This document shows positions 10,606-24,940 of a stretch of DNA of 64,000 nt, in pieces. This DNA comes from Tillus elongatus (Eukaryota; Arthropoda; Insecta; Coleoptera; Cleridae). Position numbers and translations under genes: made by a program. The notes beneath the pieces are model-generated. The model was not told the origin of the DNA. It saw only the letters and a program-made list of their open reading frames with translations, and did no database searches. The stretch's first letter is position 1. Each line of letters begins with the position of its first letter. Location: positions 167,610,533 to 167,674,532 of the forward strand of contig OZ023265.1 of NCBI GenBank assembly GCA_964006375.1. Direction: 5' to 3'.

Positions 10606-11564
10606 ATTCTCCTCTATTTACATTATCCAAAAGAAATTTTTGAGGGCAGACTTGGAAATTCGCATTTAAAAGGTTAATGAGTGTAACAGCACTTCGGGGA
10701 CCTTAACTCTTGCCACATCTTCCAATTAATTACTTTAATTAATTAGTAAATCCATTGCACTTTTACACTGCCAAAACACTTTAATATTTATCTTATTTTG
10801 CAGATCATGAGAAATCAAAATTCGCGTAAAACTCAATGATATTTTTAGAACCTAACATGACATTGCGTTCTATCTTGAACATTACCAAAATAAACAGTTA
10901 TCAAACGAGTTTTCCACAATAACAAATAACAATAATTATTATGTAAATTTAAATGATGATAAAAACGTTATCCTTTTACCAGAAAACGTGCGCATTTTCT
11001 ACAAACTTAAACCAGATCACAGCTTATCATTAACCAGAAAAATATAATGACTAGTTACATAGCGAAAATTCACGTGGTTTTTTGACGTCGAAGGATATTT
11101 CTCGTTAAACTACTAAAAAACAATTGTACCAATTAGAAGAATCAATTAAAATGCGACTGCACTAATGCAACTCGAGCACGACATTCTAAAACAACCGGTT
11201 ACTGAGTTTTTTCTCGAGAACTGTCAATGTTTCGCCGATTTTCCCGCATGACATTACGTTCGCTGATAAGCAACCGTATTGCTGCCGGTATTTTTCGTAC
11301 TGAATAAAACTGATATGGCTGGTAACCTTCATGTCTCTTCATTGATACCGAACTGTCCCACTACCAGTCTCGCTAAGTACAAAGTTACATCAGTGTTGTT
11401 CAAATCTATGATGAATTATTGCAATTTATAAGAGTGAAAAGTCGAAAATTATTTGCAAAAAAACGCTAGCGTGTGACCACAATGAATAATCGTTCAGGTG
11501 ATTTACTTTAATTAAGGGCAAGCCAATAATAAGCAAATTTATACCGTTATCTGCATTTAGAAAC
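10606..11564. other. AT-rich non-repetitive stretch
   Basis: No coding signal, TIR or tandem repeat recognised. Confidence 0.4.
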
Positions 11565-12340
11565 TTTTAGTGAATTTTCTTTAAAAAATTCAGTAATTAG
11601 GAGATATGTGTTTATATATCACACCGATAACTCAAAAATTAATGGACCTATTTTGATAAAATTTGGTAGGTGCCTTTCTTTTGCAAGTGGCTAGGATATC
11701 TTCGTTAGCCAGGAATATCGGACCAGTTTTCCATGGAAATATTTCAGTTTTCTTTCGGAAAAGTTTTGTATCTCCGAAAATAACAAAGCTCTGGCAGCCA
11801 AATTTGGTACTAACGTTTACACTATTAAACTTACCCTACATGCCAAAATTCAGATCTCTAAGTTGAAAAGAAAACAAATCATAGACATTTAAAAAAAATT
11901 GGGTGCTACTGATGACCATATTTTGCGTGAATAACAAGATCTATCGTATATTACAGACAAAGATTAAGTTTTCTTGGCCAAAAAAGGCCAAGAAATAACA
12001 GAAAAATTACTTTAAAAATTATATATTTTTCTTCTTAAAATGTCAAGGTCGTGATTTGAAACGTCAAAATTGTAATTTTTAGACGAAGAACCTGAAACAA
12101 ATACGGGCTATGGAAAGAAAATGTCCCAAGAAGAATGTTTTACAAAGCCTGAAGCCTCAGCTCAACCGTCATTATCCTTTATTTTACTAAAATATTTCTA
12201 GAAAATTCATTTCAAATAGACCCCTTCTCTGATGATTTGGCAGTAGTTTCAGTTGTAGAGTTTGTGGTTTAGTAGTCTATACTTTTTCGCGAAAAATCGT
12301 TATTTAAAAGACTGCAAACTAGGTGTCCCCTATTTTTTTC
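11565..12340 (+). mobile_element. Family H copy lacking the AT tract
   Basis: It begins with the hairpin (agtgaattttc ... aaattcagt) and 'aattaggagatat', goes straight into 'atatcacaccgataactc' with only a remnant of the dinucleotide tract, then 'cttcgttagccagga', 'aacgtcaaaattg', 'acgggctatggaaagaaaatg' and 'tcatttcaaatagacccc'. It is lost after about 12300. The short tract shows that the microsatellite is variable within the family. Confidence 0.65.
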
Positions 12341-15016
<2,676 letters not shown>

Positions 15017-15057
15017 GGAATGAGAATTTCATTAAGAAAAGAATATGCAAAAATATA

Positions 15058-15383
15058 CAGGGTGGTCCATAAAAATATAAGTTTATGTCATAGCTTCAAA
15101 ACCATTATTTTTAAAAAAAAACTTGGGACGCCATTGGATACCTTAAAAAGTGTTTTAAGAATGTTTTCATAAAAACAAAAAATGTTCATAAATAAATAAG
15201 TTACAGGGGTGGGTCCAAAAATGCACAAGATTGAAAACCAGCCTATATCTTCTAAACAGTTCAAGATAATGATGTGCGGTTTTTGGCATTCGCTTTCTCA
15301 TCAAAATCGAGCTCGCAACGTGTGGATTAGTTTTTTCTAACTCCTCCACAAATTGGTATCTCCTATCAATTTGGACCACTCTG
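15058..15383. mobile_element. Small mariner-type MITE, TA target
   Basis: A 326-bp element starts CAGGGTGGTCCATA after TA (15056-15057) and ends GGACCACTCTG before TA (15384-15385). The imperfect inverted termini and TA duplication fit the Tc1/mariner superfamily. It has no transposase. A 73-residue reverse ORF spans it but has no transposase motif. Confidence 0.65.
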
Positions 15384-15387
15384 TACA

Positions 15388-16868
15388 ATGCGTTAGGTTA
15401 GGTTAGGTTAAATTGTGAGTCGGCCTTAACGGTCCCTCCACTACGACCTTAAGGTCTATTGTGGCTCTCGTCCAATTGTCTTATATTTCACCCAATAAAT
15501 CCAGCCTCCTACAGACGTCGAAAATGTTTGTGGGCAAAAATTGACCTAGATCTTCTGGTACAAGCTTTGTCTTGCCAAAGAGCAGGTGTCTTGTCCGGAA
15601 CACAGCACGTGCTCTGCTGTTTCGTCACTCTCCATACACAGCCTACACACCGACTGACCCGGTATCCAGACCAGCGACCACCTCGTTGCAGCTGCCTAGT
15701 TCGTTGAGGGCAGATTTACAACTCCATACCGATTTTGACTTGCAACGGTAGGAACCAAGTGTCTTAATTGCAGCTTGGCTACCTGAATATATTTTTATCG
15801 ATTTGGGCGTGCAATAGTTTTGTATAATTTCCCTTGCACACATCTCGATGGCATACACTTCTGCTTGGTGTATGGTTGCATACTTTCCGAGGCTATGTGA
15901 TATTCTTGCATCGGTGTTGCTCCCATATGCGCCGGCTTCTGTCCCCCGATCGGTTTTGGAGCCGTCAATGTACCAGCAGAGATCTGCCCCCAATAGGGTC
16001 GTTCGGTTACGTTCCCAGTACTCCCTTTTCGGAAGGACGCTCTTGAAAGACATGTTTCTACTGATCTTTGTAGGCATGAGGTCTGAGACTATTCTCAGAA
16101 CCTCATGATCCAATGTTATCGAGGAGTCCAATCATTCCCAAACTGCTGTCAGCCGTTTGGTTTAATCTGTACGTTGTCACCTAGCCTCCCTCTTCAGCCA
16201 AATGTAAAGAGGTGGGATGTTTAGGAGGACTTCCAGAGCGGTTGATGGAGCAGTGCTTATCGCGCCCGTTATCATCAGATAAGCTTGTCTCTGTAGCTGA
16301 GCTAGTTTGGCCCTCGCGATACCACGAAGTGCGTTAGGCCACCAAACTGTAGCTCCATAGGTTATCATTGGTCTAATAACCACTACATAGAACCAGTACG
16401 TCTGTTGTGGGCTTGTTCCCCAGTTATTTTCACAGATTCTTCGGCATGTCCACAAGGACAGTTTGGCCCTGCGGAGTACATTCTCTAACTGTACGTTCCA
16501 GTTGAGCTTCTTATCTAGAGTAACCCCCAGATATTTCCCCTGTTTCATAAATGGAATTATTGCCCCCATAAGAATAGGTGGTTTTAATTTGTCCAACCTT
16601 CTTCTGGTCAATGGAACAATGATGGTTTTGCGGGGGTTCACAGACATTTGCTCCCTCCGGCACCAAACATTTACTACATTTAGTGTCTCTTGAAGAGAAT
16701 TTGAAGTTCATATTCAGATTTACCTCGAACCATTATGACAAGATCATCCACACACGCCTGAACCTCAACCTCCCGCCGCCACAGGATAGCCAGCAAGTCG
16801 TTCACAAAGAGGGAGCAAATCAGAGGGAATATTACTCCTTCCTGAGCGCACCAATGCATTACTGGTCA
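15388..16868 (-). pseudogene. LOA/R1-like LINE with RNase H, decayed 3' half
   Basis: Minus-strand Jockey-superfamily element, 5'-truncated near 16868. It holds the RT catalytic region, where YADD reads VDDL in the context 'CVDDLVIMV' (about 16760), thumb motifs 'GKYLGVTLDKKLNW' and 'RPMITYGATVWW' (16647-16177), then the RNase H domain 'DGSKTDRGTEAGAYG' with 'AEVYAI' (16000-15850). The middle RNase H Asp is replaced: the frame reads 'YSGSQAA' where 'SDSQAA' is expected. Frameshifts and stops separate the three pieces. The 3' end runs into (CCTAA)3 on the sense strand. It is related to, but clearly diverged from, the LINE at 7851. Confidence 0.85.
15391..15410. repeat. (TTAGG)3 run at LINE 3' end
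   Basis: Three TTAGG units plus TTA. TTAGG is the insect telomere repeat, but so short a run at the end of a LINE is better read as the element's own tail. Confidence 0.8.
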
Positions 16869-17730
16869 CAAATATGTAGTTGTATTCAATTAATTCACTG
16901 AATTTAAGTGGTTTGACATGACAGCTAGACAAGATATGATAACAATTTGACGTTTTCTCAGTCGTGACGTCATGTGGGGAGTTTAAACAGAAGTAGTAAT
17001 TGTATTTATTAAATAGACTTCTCTGGCTTCAGAAGTTCTTGCTTTCTTCACTGCAACCGGGTTCAGTTTTTACGGCATTGCCAGACAGGAAAAAAGTTAA
17101 GTTCAAAATCTCCCCAATCTGTATTTGATCTGGAACGGTTTCACCAAGTAATGGCAACAATAATTAATGAATTACAAGATAATTTTACCGTCCAGTGATC
17201 ATACGCGACTTAAGTTTTCCAATGACTACATCGATCAGTAATAAACATTTATTACACGGTTATTGCAGATATTTATTACAAATTAACAATTTTAATATCC
17301 TCAGATCAGGTGATGATAATGAAATCTACACAGTTCCGAAAAACAAAACAAAGTTATAAATCCATAAAACTGCTGGAACCAAACTACCTATTATAACTCT
17401 CAGATCACGTATACTTTTGTATTGTTTGACGTGTTAAGTAACACTATACTACACTACTTGCGTAACAACCGGGATCGTAAACCACAAAACTTAGCTCTTA
17501 GTGTTTTATGTTTCTTAGCTCGAGATATAATCCGAGATTACTAATTAATATTATGAATTAACATATGTTTACTAATAACAATTATTCACATGCCATTTAA
17601 CTTGACAGTTACGTGCGATCATTCAACAAATCTAGTGTGTAACACCTAGTGAGCCCCGAGTAAGCATATTACATTTAGTTGTGTAAAAGTTCCATGTTTT
17701 ATACAGATATCTAATAAGCACACTTGGAGA
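16869..17730. other. Unassigned spacer
   Basis: No coding, tandem or TIR signal recognised. Confidence 0.4.
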
Positions 17731-17811
17731 ACCCAAATCACCACAACACATTTAAAAAAACTTACGAACCGACACCACTCTAAAACTAGACATACGCACT
17801 GTACGCAGACG

Positions 17812-19213
17812 CACCAAAGCGCTTCCTAGCAACTACAGACCTATTTGTCTCCTTTCAGTCGTCTCTAAAGTAATGGAAAAGTATATAAACACTGAATTAC
17901 TAAAATTTCTTGAAAAACGCAGTATAATCCACGACAGGCAGTATGGATTCCGTCATCGCAGATCAACTGCCGACCTCCTTTCCTTTGTCACCCATTCTTG
18001 GAACAAGTATATGGAACTACACGATGAATCCCAGACTGTCGCTCTAGACATATCCAAAGCATTCGATCAGGTCTGGCACGCAGCGCTGCTTAATAAACGT
18101 CCGGCATATGACCTACCACCAAAACTCTGTACCTGGACAGCAAATTTCCTCTCCAACCGGAGCATTTCTGTTGTCGTGGATGGTCATTCCTCTAAACTCC
18201 ATCCAATTCATGCAGAAGTCCCTAAAGGTTCAGGTTTGGTACTCTGTTTCTTCTCCACACCAATGATCTCCTCTCTAGCACATCCAACCCAGTTCACAGT
18301 TACGCGGACGACAGCACCCTCCACTCAAATATACAATATTCTAAGCCTGTCTCTTTAGCCCAATTACATGAGAATCGCAGAATCATGGAGGGTTCTGTCT
18401 CTGTGGATCTCCAAAAATATTAGACTGGGCAAGTAGAAATCTTGTACAATTCAACTCCACCAAATCTCAGTATTGCTTTCTATCTCATGAGAGATACACC
18501 AGCCTTAGACCCATCACAATGAACAACCAAGTTATTCAAAGTAATGAGTCCTTTTCACTTGTTGGCATTTCTGTGGATCGAAATCTCAATTGGCACCAAC
18601 ATGTCACATCAATTGCAGAAACGGCTGCTAAGAAATTACGTTTCCTCTCCCGGGGTCGCAAATACTTTTCACCAGCTAATCTCCATACCTTATTATATAC
18701 TTCAAAAATAAGGCCAAACCTCGAATACTGCTCCCACATCTGGGGTGCCGCTGCCGCTTCTACACTCGCTATCCTGGACTCTATTCAGAAGAGAGTTAAA
18801 CGTCTCATCGGTGACCCTACGCTCACTCAAAGGCTGCCATCCCTTGCCCACCGACGTGATGTTGGTGACCTCTCTCTCTCTCTCTCTCTTATAAATATCT
18901 GCACGGGCACTGCTCAGAGGAGCTTTCTTCCATAGTTCCTCCACCTGCTTCCCCCAACAGATCTACCAGGGGAACAGAGCGAATGCACATTTTTACTGTC
19001 CAGGTCACCAGACATAGAACATCTTGTTATGCCCACTCTTTTGTCCCGAGGACTTCCAAGTTGTGGAATTCCTTGCCGGCACATGTTTCTCCTTCTCCTC
19101 CGAACCTCCAAACTTTCAAGTCCAGAATTAACAAGTTGCCTCTTTCCTCCTTGTCGACGCCCACGGTACGATAGTATTTAGTCTGTGAGCCCTCGTGGTG
19201 TGTTGTTGAAATA
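17812..19213 (+). pseudogene. LINE-A copy 3: RT to 3' end
   Basis: 5'-truncated within the 'KALPSNYRPI' motif. It then has 'MEKYINTELLKFLEK', 'DRQYGFRHRRSTADLLSF', 'VALDISKAFDQVWHAAL', and, after frameshifts, the catalytic 'SYADDS' (about 18297-18314, intact but out of frame with the upstream piece). The thumb is at 18519-18935 ('SLVGISVDRNLNWHQH', 'RPNLEYCSHIWGAAA') and the C-terminal domain at 18983-19174 ('SKLWNSLPAHVSPSPP'). The 3' end is 'gtgtgttgttgaaataa', not a long poly(A). It is the cleanest copy of the RT 3' half in the window. It lies inside a Jockey-type element. Confidence 0.9.
18870..18889. repeat. (TC)n inside LINE-A coding sequence
   Basis: Ten TC units encode Ser-Leu repeats. 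The tract is absent from the equivalent position of copies 2 and 4. Confidence 0.9.
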
Positions 19214-19482
19214 ATTTAGAAAAAAGACCACCATCTTCAGCAGCTCCACGTAGCAGCGGATAATCTACGTAACCCAGCGTTTCCAAACTGCCGTAGACGG
19301 GCTGCAAGACTGGTGTAAGAAATTATGTCTAGCCATAAACTCCGACAAATGCACAGGAGCTATTCTCTACGAGGAGACACACACCTCACGATAACATATC
19401 ATTAGACAACAGTCCAATTCCCTGATAAGACTCCGCAAAATATATCCGGGTCCTCTCCGACAACGACTTAACATAGCGCCCT

Positions 19483-20556
19483 CATTTATTTTTTTCAACA
19501 ACACACCACGAGGACTCACAGCCTAAATACTATCGTACCGTGGGTGTCGATAAGGAGGAAAGAGGCAACTTGTTAATTCTGGACTTGAAGGTTTGGAGGT
19601 TCGGACGAGAAGGAAAAACATGTGCCGGCAAGGAGTCCCACAACTTGGAAGTCCTCGGGACAATAGAGCGGGCATAATAAGATGTTCTATGTCTGGTGAC
19701 CTGCAAAGTAAAAGGGTGCATTCGCTATGTTCCCCTGGTAGATCTGTTGGGAGCAGCAGGTAGAGGAACTATGGAAGAAAGCTCCTCTGAGCATTGCCCG
19801 TGCAAATATCTATAAAAGAGAGAAAGGCCACCAACGGCAGGTCGGTGGGCAAGTGATGGCAGCCTTTGGGTGAGGGTAGGGTCACCGATGAGATGTATAG
19901 CTTTCTTCTGAATTGAGTCCAGGATATTGAGTGTAGAAGCGGCAGCGGCACCCCAGATGTGGGAGCAGTATTCGAGGTTTGGCCTTATTTGTGGAGTGAA
20001 GACTGAGATTTGGTGGAGTTGATTTGTACAAGATTTCTACTTCCCCAGTCTAATATTTTTTGGAGATCCACGGAGACAGAACCCTCCATTATTCTGCGAT
20101 TCTCATCTAATTGGGCTAAAGAGGCAGGCTTAGAATATTGTATATTTGAGTGGAGGGTGCTGTAGTCCGCGTAACTGTGAACTGGGTTTGATGTGCTAGA
20201 GATGAGGTCGTTGATGTGGAGAAGAAACAAAGTAGGGGCTAAAGCTGAACCTTGAGGGATTCCTGCATTAATTGGATACAGTTTAGAGGAATGGCCATCC
20301 ACGACAACAGAAATGCTCCGGTTGGAGAGGAAATTTGCTTTCCAGGTACAGAGTTTTGTTGGTAGGCCATAGGCCGGAAGTTTATTAAACAGCGCTGCGG
20401 GCCAGACCTGGTATAATGCTTTGGATATGTCTAAAGCGACAATCTGGGATTCACCGTGTAGTTCCATAGACTTGTTCCAAGAATAGGTGACAGTTGATCT
20501 GCGCTGACGGAACCCATACTGCCTGTCGTGGATTAGACTGTGTTTTTCAAGTAATG
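19483..20556 (-). pseudogene. LINE-A copy 4: reverse orientation
   Basis: Minus-strand copy truncated at its 5' end within 'DRQYGFRQRRSTVTY' (about 20520). It retains 'VALDISKALYQVW', 'GIPQGSALAPTLFLLHINDL' and the catalytic box as YADY (second Asp to Tyr, near 20176). An internal deletion joins 'STKSQSSLHK' to the thumb (19951-19769), and the C-terminal domain (19721-19530) follows. It ends with the same tail as copy 3. It sits head-to-head with copy 3 across 270 bp of Jockey sequence. Confidence 0.88.
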
Positions 20557-20835
20557 TCCATCAGAAAGCTTAGATGTTCATCTCGAAGTTCTTTCTACTT
20601 CTTAACAGAAACTCCAAATTATAGATAAACAATAAACTGCTCATGTACAAAGTCATAATCCGGCCAGCCTTTACCTATACATTCCCTAGATAGGCCAACG
20701 AGGCCTGCGCACACACCAATACCCTTCAAATCATCGAGAATAAAATTCTGAGAATGATTACTCAAGCGCCATTGTTTGTCAGAAACAGTCAGCTTCACTC
20801 TGATCTGAAAATGCCATCAATACTGAGTTTATAAC

Positions 20836-22093
20836 TCAGTTATAAACCACACAGTTTGCCAAACCCGCTTCTCATCCAAATGCTCTCCTCCGTAGTGCTA
20901 CCACCTACGACGAACAACTTCCACTAAGGTATAAGGGTCCAAAGCTTTCCTGGCGTGATAACGCCCCTGCAGCAAACATAATGGGAACATGCAAAATCCA
21001 ATTTCATGTGTGAATCTTTCCGACATGAGATATGGACCAAGGTCCGGTGCCCCAGGGAGGTGATTTAGTGGGTGCAAGTCTCACACTACCTCAAATGCCC
21101 AAACTACAGTTTGTGATTGAGTGTGTCCAAAATGGATTCCTCGTTCCCGGCTCCAAAAAAAAAGCCAAAAAACATTATATTCTTCCTTGCACTTGCCGCA
21201 TCAAAACCTTTTTAAATTTGAAATAATCATTGGGTTAACTAACTAAAAGGTTTATTAATTCTCTAAGGTGATATTTACATTTAAAACCATCTATGCCTTA
21301 TCTCTACTTGGCGACATTTTATTACTCGACTAAACTTTATTCTCCAGAGATCCCATTAAACTTTAAATTTCCAATTAAATACTACTAGATAATTAATTAA
21401 CACCACCATAAAAGTTACAGAGTTCATTCATTTTGAAGCGACTGGTAAACTGAATGAGGTTAAGGTTACTGTATGTGAACAATCACATAAGGTGGGTATG
21501 TAAAATATGTATTGCATTGACAGAATTACTCTGAATTCGAATACGGCTGCATTTTGTTTGTAAATTACTTACACAAACTTCTTCCCGTGATATTAAGAAT
21601 TATTGTAGTCAACTTAACTAGGCTATATTTAAATACCGCCCGAAGACTTGTCTCACCTTTTATAGAAAACAAGTGTACCGACTTCATGATACATTTTTCA
21701 TCCCATATCATATTAAACGATTCAGTTTGATTTTTATTCAGCTTGATCAAAACTTATGTAAATATTGAATAATTTATCATAGTTTAAAGGCCATGTCGCC
21801 TTGTCATCACGATCAGCGAACCTTTTTGTGTGGAACTGTTCAGCGTCGTAGCTAGAGGCTGGCCACGCGGGCGGCTGCCAGGGGCGCAAACCTCAGGGGG
21901 CGCACTTTACAACGCACAGCCTGCGGGCCTTAAGAATGACTTGCACTTGATTACAATAGGCGTCCCTGCAGATTAGGAACGGCGCCACTAAATTATGATA
22001 CAAAATTTGTAACGAACCCCAAATAAAAGATATAAAAAATTCGTGTAATGTTCAGTTTTTCACCATTTCTTTGCATTCATAGTTTTTTGGTTT
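20836..22093. other. Spacer with a GC-rich island
   Basis: Mostly unassigned. 20836-21200 may be the 3' UTR of the Jockey-type element. At 21845-21935 a GC-rich stretch ('ggctggccacgcgggcgg', 'ggggcgcaaacctcaggg') stands out against the AT-rich surroundings. It may be a DNA-transposon end, but I cannot assign it. No gene called. Confidence 0.35.
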
Positions 22094-22214
22094 CAGTGAG
22101 TTTTTATTACGAAAATTCACTAATAGAGAGGTATCACTGGTAACACTTTAAAAAAAATCAAATAAGCGCGAATTAGGGCCCCTAGAACCCAAAGCCGAGG
22201 TCAGTTAAAAAGTT

Positions 22215-22217
<3 letters not shown>

Positions 22218-22275
<58 letters not shown>
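22218..22275. repeat. (AT)n microsatellite
   Basis: About 58 bp of AT within family H. Confidence 0.95.
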
Positions 22276-22281
<6 letters not shown>

Positions 22282-22410
22282 TTCTAAACTTCTGTCCACG
22301 TAAACAAATAAAAAATCACAAAAAGTACAGCAAACAAATAAAGTGTATATTTAAAAGTGATTACAGTGTAGTGCAACATTCCAAAAGATATATAAATATA
22401 TGTGTATATA

Positions 22411-22595
22411 GACGCCCTCGTGGCGCAGGTGGCTAGGTGCCAGCCTGCTAAGCGAGAGGTCCCGGGTTCGATTCCCGGGCGAGCCAATTTGACTCTGTCT
22501 GGAAAATTAAAAAAAATATATTGAATGATGGGAAAGAATGTGCTAATGGCCTGAGATGCCGCAGCCAATAAGATTTAAAAAAAATAAAAAATAAA
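22411..22595 (+). mobile_element. SINE2, tRNA-derived, forward copy with TSD
   Basis: 185-bp element with A box 'tggcgcaggtggc', B box 'gggttcgattcccgg', body to 'gccgcagccaataag' and an A-rich tail of the (A)nT type. The flanks ATATGTGTATATA at 22398-22410 and 22596-22608 are identical and look like a 13-bp target duplication, though the AT-rich context weakens this. The anticodon-arm-like part carries 'cctgctaagcgag', like a tRNA with GCT anticodon, but the acceptor arms do not pair. Confidence 0.85.

Positions 22596-22602
<7 letters not shown>

Positions 22603-22662
<60 letters not shown>
22603..22662. repeat. (TA)n microsatellite
   Basis: About 60 bp of TA downstream of SINE2. Confidence 0.95.
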
Positions 22663-22663
<1 letters not shown>

Positions 22664-23044
22664 CTTGGCTGAGTTCGTTAGACAGTTCTGACAATACTTT
22701 TAGAAAAGAGGGCAAAAAACTGTTTGAAAACGCAATATATTTTTATTTACTAGAAGTATTAGAATAAAACTTTACAAGCACGTAGATATCGTATCAGCGG
22801 TCTTACCTAACAAATTTGAATTCAATTGGTTCAATAAATCTGGAGTTATAACTATATCAACAATAAATAATCTACGACATGACCTGAGATTACCTATGTT
22901 AGACAAGGTCAGACAGATAAATCAGAGTTCCGCTGCAATTACAAAGAAAATCTCAAACTAAGTTTTAAACGGACAGGCTACAGAAATATGTCACAATAAA
23001 CAATCGGCGGGGTTGCCATTTGCGACAACTCTCATCTAAATCTG

Positions 23045-23713
23045 TAGATATGAGAAAAACGTCTGGACGCAGAAGTGCGTTATGGAAGTGAATTTGCATT
23101 ACAATGTTTTTAATAGCAAATGCGAGCAGGCATCAATCTGATTACCGGTATAGCTTATGTAGTAGAAACAATGTACTATGTTTTATCAAAATTACTTATT
23201 GTTTGAAAATGTACAAAAATTTTCCGAAAATAAACTGAAATGTTGGTTTCCTAGCCAACAAACCTTACGTTAATAGCAAATTGAGTTATTGAAATTTGAA
23301 TGATTTAATGAAAATTCGCTACCAAAACGCACATACTGCGTCCAGATTTTTTTTCTCACAAACATGCATCATATTTCGATAAAAAATTCAAAAATGCATT
23401 AACGAATTTGTTCTACAAAAATTAGCTAAAAATTATAGACCGATAAACCATAAACTTAACTAAACCCACAGCGAAAGCATCAACTTAACTAAACCGACAG
23501 CCAAAGCATCAGAGAAAGGGGTATTTGAAATGAATTTTCTGTAAATATTTTAGTAAAATGAAGGGCAATAACGGTTGAAGTTGAAACTTAATGGTTCCCA
23601 GAACAGTCTTTTTACAACATTTTCTTTTCACAATCCGCATTTGTTTCACGTTTTTTGCCTAAACATTGCCCATTTTGACGTTTCCAATCGCGACTTTAAC
23701 TTTTATATATATA

Positions 23714-23798
<85 letters not shown>

Positions 23799-23945
23799 AT
23801 TATGTAAACATATAAAAATGTAAACTGACCCCGGATATGTGTTTTAGGGGGCCTAATTAGCGCTCATTTAAATTAAAAAAAATTAAATTAAAGAATCGGG
23901 ATCTCCTCATTAGTGAATTTTTTAAAAGAAAATTCACTAAAAAAA
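23045..23945 (-). mobile_element. Family H, reverse copy
   Basis: Right module inverted at 23063-23346 ('ctggacgcagaagtgcg' at one end, 'ctaccaaaacgcacatactgcgtccag' at the other). Then come internal blocks, the (AT)n tract 23704-23797, 'gggggcctaattagcgctc' near 23848, and the left hairpin 'attagtgaattttttaaaagaaaattcact' at about 23911-23940. It is complete at both ends but shortened in the middle. Confidence 0.7.
23704..23797. repeat. (AT)n microsatellite
   Basis: About 94 bp of AT with one interruption, inside family H. Confidence 0.95.
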
Positions 23946-24615
23946 TGTAAATTAATAAAAAAAATTTAATGGAAGTGATTCAATTTGTTTAAAAGAAATC
24001 TAAAACAACGTATTATCATGTATAAATATGAAGCTTCCTATTTTTCCCTATTGAAAAGCCAGCTCCCTCTCCTAGTTTAATCTCACAACACCACTATTTG
24101 TTATTTGTTAACTGACAGGAGTCATGTGAGAAATGTGTACGTTCTGCGCATAACCTCGAAATCGACTCCGCTAATACCTTATAATCTCAGAATATAAATT
24201 AACTACCTAGATTCTAAGGTTGATACAAATAGTAGGTAAATAATAACCCAACTTTTCATTTTAACGTAACTTTAACAAATGCCCTCCGCCGTCGACTGTA
24301 GTATATTATGATTCTAACCACCAAACAAATCAGATTCAGGTTCTTAATCAATGCATGTAGGTATTGTATTACCAAAGTGAAACAAAATTATTTCAAGAAG
24401 AAATATAGCTACCTACGTCAAACTAATATAAGTATAATACCTAGGTACTTATGGTTTTCTTTACTATTAGTTTTACTCTTTATGTAGTGTATGGAAAATT
24501 TAAAGTAAATGAAACTACCTAATATCGTAAAGCTGTTTAAATTATATAATCAGATGTGTAAATGATTAAAATTTTAATTTCAATTGGCGATGGTTGGTTG
24601 ACTTTTAGAAGTTCT
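23946..24615. other. AT-rich spacer
   Basis: No feature recognised. Confidence 0.4.
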
Positions 24616-24617
24616 TT

Positions 24618-24940
24618 TTTTCAGAAAGGCTTAGAACCACCCCTCTGGATGCACATACCACAAGAAAAATGTCTTGCAAACAGCGCCCAAGAAAGTTACG
24701 GGACCAGGAGTGAATAGGGGTGCTGGGCGGGGAAGAAGATAAAAGGGAAATGTGAGCGGAAAGTGCGAAAAAACCAGCTTAGTTGGACTCTTTAAGCTGC
24801 CTTTATCCCATTTTGCAGCTACACTTCCTTAAAATCCTGTTTACTCCGCCCAGAACCCCTATTCACCGCAGGTCCCGTAACTTTCTCGGGGGTTGTTCCC
24901 AGAAAATTTTGCATTGAGGGTGGTTGTAGGCATGTAGAAG
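24618..24940. mobile_element. Foldback element (imperfect palindrome)
   Basis: Arms of about 110 bp are inverted copies of each other. 'aagaaagttacgggacc' and 'gaataggggtgctgggcgg' on the left correspond to 'ccgcccagaacccctattc' and 'ggtcccgtaactttctcgg' on the right. Outer parts 'gaaccacccctctgg' and 'gagggtggttgtagg' also pair. The middle of about 90 bp is not coding. It is likely a non-autonomous foldback or MITE. Confidence 0.7.

Larger units (their letters stand above)
17735..20835 (+). pseudogene. Jockey-type LINE, split by two LINE-A insertions
   Basis: Three separated plus-strand pieces read as one reverse transcriptase. At about 17735-17811 the frame ends in 'ALYAD'. At 19214-19482 it resumes with a Thr/Ile-Phe-Ser block and 'AVDGLQDWCKKLCLAINSDK'. 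At 20556-20835 it continues with 'NNKLLMYKVIIRP' and 'IENKILRMITQAPLFVRN'. The order and content match the palm end and thumb of Jockey-clade elements. Stop codons are present. The gaps are filled exactly by LINE-A copies 3 and 4. Confidence 0.65.
22094..22700 (+). mobile_element. Family H left half, with SINE2 inside
   Basis: Hairpin at 22096-22123 (cagtgagttttt ... aaaattcact), then 'aatagagaggtatc', 'gcgcgaattagggcccctagaaccc', (AT)n 22218-22275, an intervening 130 bp, SINE2, (TA)n 22603-22662, and finally 'gagttcgttagacag', the family block that normally follows the tract. The SINE therefore landed within or beside the microsatellite part of the element. Confidence 0.6.

Noticed and set aside
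15391..15410. Internal telomere
   Set aside because: Only three TTAGG units, located at a LINE border.
22411..22484. A functional tRNA gene (GCT anticodon-like)
   Set aside because: The acceptor stem does not pair, and a second copy with a shared non-tRNA body and tail shows it is a SINE.
22284..22568. 94-residue minus ORF containing 'ARPGIEPGTSRLAG'
   Set aside because: Antisense reading of the SINE2 tRNA-like B box, a well-known source of false protein predictions.
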